The notes under the pieces are model-generated. The model did no database searches. It saw nothing but the letters and a program-made list of their open reading frames with translations, and was not told where the DNA came from. Below, piece after piece: positions 61,067 to 64,000 of a stretch of DNA of 64,000 bases. Numbering within the stretch: the first letter of the stretch is position 1; every line of letters starts with the position of its first letter. A program made the translations under genes and the position numbers. Origin of the DNA: Tigriopus japonicus (lineage: Eukaryota > Arthropoda > Copepoda > Harpacticoida > Harpacticidae). Location: assembly GCA_010645155.1 (NCBI GenBank), contig CM021316.1:1549215-1613214 (forward strand). The letters are read 5' to 3'.

Positions 61067-63008
61067 AAAAAAACAAATACTAATTCCGAATCATATGATT
61101 ATAAAACGAAAATTGTGCTCTCTTCTACAGCTCTTAAAAACCTCTATGTCAAATCATTTGTTATCCGTCTAAAACAAGGGCTCTTGAATTCGATCCTTCA
61201 GGAGCTGGCGGTAAATTGTACTATCATAAACAAAACAAGCCCCTCAAAGATACAAATAAAGACTGGTTTCTAGTTTCCCCAACTATGCACTTGTTATTGA
61301 ATCCAATACTATTCCGGATCTGATCATCTTTGACCACAATTGCACTGATCAACCACTGAACTGGAAAGAGCCAATGTTCCAATTGTCTCTCTCTCTCACC
61401 ATTTTAGATGAATTCCAACAACAAATTGATGGAGAAGACAACGAACGCACCAAAACCCGGACTGAATGTGAAGGGTTGAGCTTGCAAACTTTGGACAACT
61501 TACTTCCTGTCCTGAAATTTTGATTAGAATCGGCTAACACCTATTCCAATTGTCTCTCTCCTGCTCAGCAGGCCTGGATTTAAGTGTTGAACCATGTGAG
61601 TGAATAATGCTTGCTTACCGGTAACCATGGAAATTTAGAGTAGGCGAATTCAGTTCTGAATGAGTAACTCAATGAATGCAGGGGTTTTTGTCACCCTACT
61701 AAACCAGGTAAAGATTGCCCTGTATGAGAAAAAAGTAACAGTTTGGAAGGTTTAGTTGTGAGTGAAGTTCAAGATGATGAGATTGGACTAAAAAAAACAG
61801 ACAATTTAATTGAATGATTATTGTCCTTTCCCAAAAACTACTATACCCGTTGGTCGCTGGTTAACGTACATTCTTTATAAGTTAACATTTCCCAGAAATA
61901 AGCCTACTTAACGGTGCATAAAATTACACTCAGGCAAGAATGACGAAAGATTTTGATGCATAGGCACCAACAAATAAAGTTTAGTACAGGGTGTACCGTC
62001 TAAACTGAGACTCAGTTTTTGTAATATATATCACTTATTTTACTTAAAATGATTTTAAAATTAATTTTTTGATTTTAAAGTTAATTACCTAATGATTTTA
62101 CTTAAAATTTTATTGCATTAATACAATACCAGGTGCCCTAAAGAGGCAAATAAATGCCTGGAGAAGAATTCATCTTTGCTCCACAAATGAGAAAAGACAT
62201 CTTTACCGGAACTTTGACAAGCTACAGAAGCTCATGTGAAGGAAGCGTCATCAGAACACTAGCGACAGTGGCTTTTACGTGAAGCTTTAAAAAAGCTTAG
62301 CAAACCAAGAAGCACAAGAAAAAGCAGTCTAAAAGGAGCCTTTAACCAATAAAATATCCATGTGTGGGCTTGAGCACATCTTATTTTGCAATACCATGAC
62401 TTGATCAATTCTTATTGGCACGATCTACATAAATTGATTGCAAAATCAAATGTCTTTATAACTTGAACTTCCTGATTGATGGTGGCGACATCAATGGCAA
62501 ACCCTTGAAGCTTCAAAAATAGCCAAACAACGGGACGGAGTTGACGCTTCTTTTCCACGAAGTTCTCTACAAGCCATGCAGCATGAGAAGAAGAGGTGTT
62601 GGAATCTTGTTGGAAGAGTAGGGAAATTCAGAGGCCATTTTCGCAAATTCAAAATTGTTTTATAAAAAACTGTTGCTAACAAAGTATCTTGACAAAAGAA
62701 TACACAAAACATTTTCTTTCAAGACAAAAACGTAAAACGTTAGAAAATAACGCACAAAAGGCGTTTTTGGCGTTGAGTTTACTACTCTTTGCTTTGGAGT
62801 GAAGTAACGTTTTGTTAAACTTTTTGTTTAACAAAAGCATAAACAAATACGCAGAGATGACAACACTGAGCTATAAAAGTTATGGAACATTTTTTATTAA
62901 ATTGTACTCTCCACTTGGTGCTCACGCACATTCTAGTCATGTTTTTTCTCTAGTCAATGTATGAATAATAGTTCCCTCCCAGAAACTCTCTCAGTTATGT
63001 CATCATAC
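61067..63008. other. Intergenic, no gene seen
   Basis: No supportable coding exon. A TACAGGGTGTACCGTCTAAA at about 61984 looks like one end of a Tc1/mariner-type element without a visible partner. Confidence 0.45.
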
Positions 63009-63270
63009 TAGTTATGGGTTTCGAGTTGGGAGTGTTCCCATTTTTGACTCAAAGTTTAATTGGCAGGCTGTATCAAACTTTTTGACCAAACACCGAAACC
63101 AGGACGTATATGGCAGCACTCGAACCAAAATCGAGCTCGAGTTCAATCATAGCTTGGCAGTGCTGCCATATTTTACTTGCCTTTTAAGAAGTCAAATTGT
63201 GGTAAGCTTTTCGACCCTAAAGGACCAAAATGGGAAAACTGCCAAAAATCCAACTCGAAACAACACAGTA
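63009..63270. mobile_element. hAT-type MITE, family TAGT..GTTTCGAGTTGG, copy 2 (262 bp)
   Basis: TIRs TAGTTATGGGTTTCGAGTTGG-like (left) and TACTGTGTTGTTTCGAGTTGG-like (right, reverse-complemented). The flanks are CATCATAC (63001-63008) and CATCACAC (63271-63278), a 7-of-8 TSD. It shares its interior with 49651-49961. Confidence 0.8.
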
Positions 63271-63345
63271 CATCACACCCTCCTAACTCGATTCACAATA
63301 TATTACCGCATTGCAAGCTTGCTAATATAGTTGACGGGGGTTGAG

Positions 63346-63925
63346 AGGCTCAATCAAAATAGTGCCACTTCAAAATAGAGCCAAATCAAAATAGAGCCAA
63401 ATCATAGGAGAGCATGACATTTTAAAGCCAATCATAATAGAGTGAATCTACAAAATTTCTTTCAACTGTGTATTTCCTTAGGTTAGAGTGAACAATGTAG
63501 CTTTCTAAGTATTTGAAAGGCTCTTTTTGGGGAAAATTGTTCCATAAGTCTAGACAAATTTCTTCATGAAGGTCATTTCTGATAGTCTTACAGCGTCTAC
63601 ACTATGGCTGCCGTCCCTGTTCGTTGGGATTTTTTATCATAAAACGAAGCCTTGGTAAAAAAGCTTTTCCTTGTGCCTTTGGGTCTTTTTGAACTCCTTC
63701 AACATTGTTAGCTAATATATTTGATTTGTCAATTACAAATTTCTCTTCAAGTTGAAATTGATGAATTGAACGAACGCTATTTTTGCTCTAATTCAATACA
63801 CTCTCTTTTGATCTGGCTCTAATTTGATTCACTCTCTTATGAAGCGGCTCTATTTTGAACCGGCACTATTTTGATTCCCTCTATTTTGTACACATACTTT
63901 TTTGATCTGCTCTAATTTCAAAGGA
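63346..63925. mobile_element. Probable fold-back element with inverted 18-bp repeat arms
   Basis: The left arm (about 63350-63450) has CAAAATAGAGCCAAAT-type units. The right arm (about 63785-63910) has the same units inverted (GGCTCTATTTTGAACC, GGCTCTAATTTGATTC). The longest shared block is ATCAAAATAGTGCC. The ends are soft and no TSD was found. Confidence 0.65.
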
Positions 63926-64000
63926 TCCCCAAAACTTCCCTATCACAATGTAGTTCCGAACTCATGCGCACTGTGGGGTTACTCAGGGATAACCTATATA

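Noticed and set aside
61984..62010. Mariner-like end TACAGGGTGTACCG
   Set aside because: No partner end seen; single short motif.

Overview
This is a eukaryotic nuclear genome window, most likely from an arthropod and plausibly a crustacean such as a copepod. The evidence is spliceosomal introns with GT-AG (and one GC-AG) borders, a secreted clip-type trypsin-like protease, compact conserved exons, and AT-rich intergenic DNA full of small DNA transposons and tRNA-derived SINEs. The species is inferred, not proven. There are no bacterial, plasmid or CRISPR features.

Six protein-coding genes can be assembled by joining exons at visible splice sites. (1) The 3' two thirds of a CBP/p300 histone acetyltransferase gene (+, 1-4859; 5' exons lie outside the window). 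(2) A secreted modular trypsin-like serine protease (+, 18343-23414). (3) The ribosome-biogenesis DEAH helicase DHX37/kurz (-, 28085-32208). (4) A PPP1R15-like gene, a probable eIF2-alpha phosphatase regulatory subunit with two overlapping PABP-binding PAM2 motifs (-, 34563-37525). (5) The mitochondrial carrier UCP4/SLC25A27 (+, 40641-45576). (6) An F-box/leucine-rich-repeat protein (+, 52209-59226). They do not form an operon or pathway cluster. DHX37 and the PPP1R15-like gene lie in the same orientation. The PPP1R15-like gene and UCP4 are divergent.

Most of the rest is repeat-derived. Several non-autonomous hAT-type elements can be delimited to the base by terminal inverted repeats (TIRs) and 8-bp target-site duplications (TSDs): 6426-6922 (ATCATGAC), 7857-8651 (TCCATTCA) and 21258-22415 (CTTCCAAC, inside a protease intron). 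Imperfect TSDs support 63009-63270 and 48706-48957. Two TA-type (Tc1/mariner) elements lie at 46093-46544 and 55756-56331. A decayed non-LTR retrotransposon lies at 25282-26780. Two tRNA-derived SINE families are present. A roughly 2-kb segment occurs twice in inverted orientation (about 12150-14220 and 32490-34310).

The two most notable observations are these. First, several of the DNA elements have turned their subterminal motifs into minisatellite arrays (10, 17, 18 and 40 bp units), often as inverted arms. Second, the PPP1R15-like protein carries a tandem PAM2 motif, which would physically link an eIF2-alpha phosphatase subunit to poly(A)-binding protein. I saw no clear sign of an entirely new multi-gene system.
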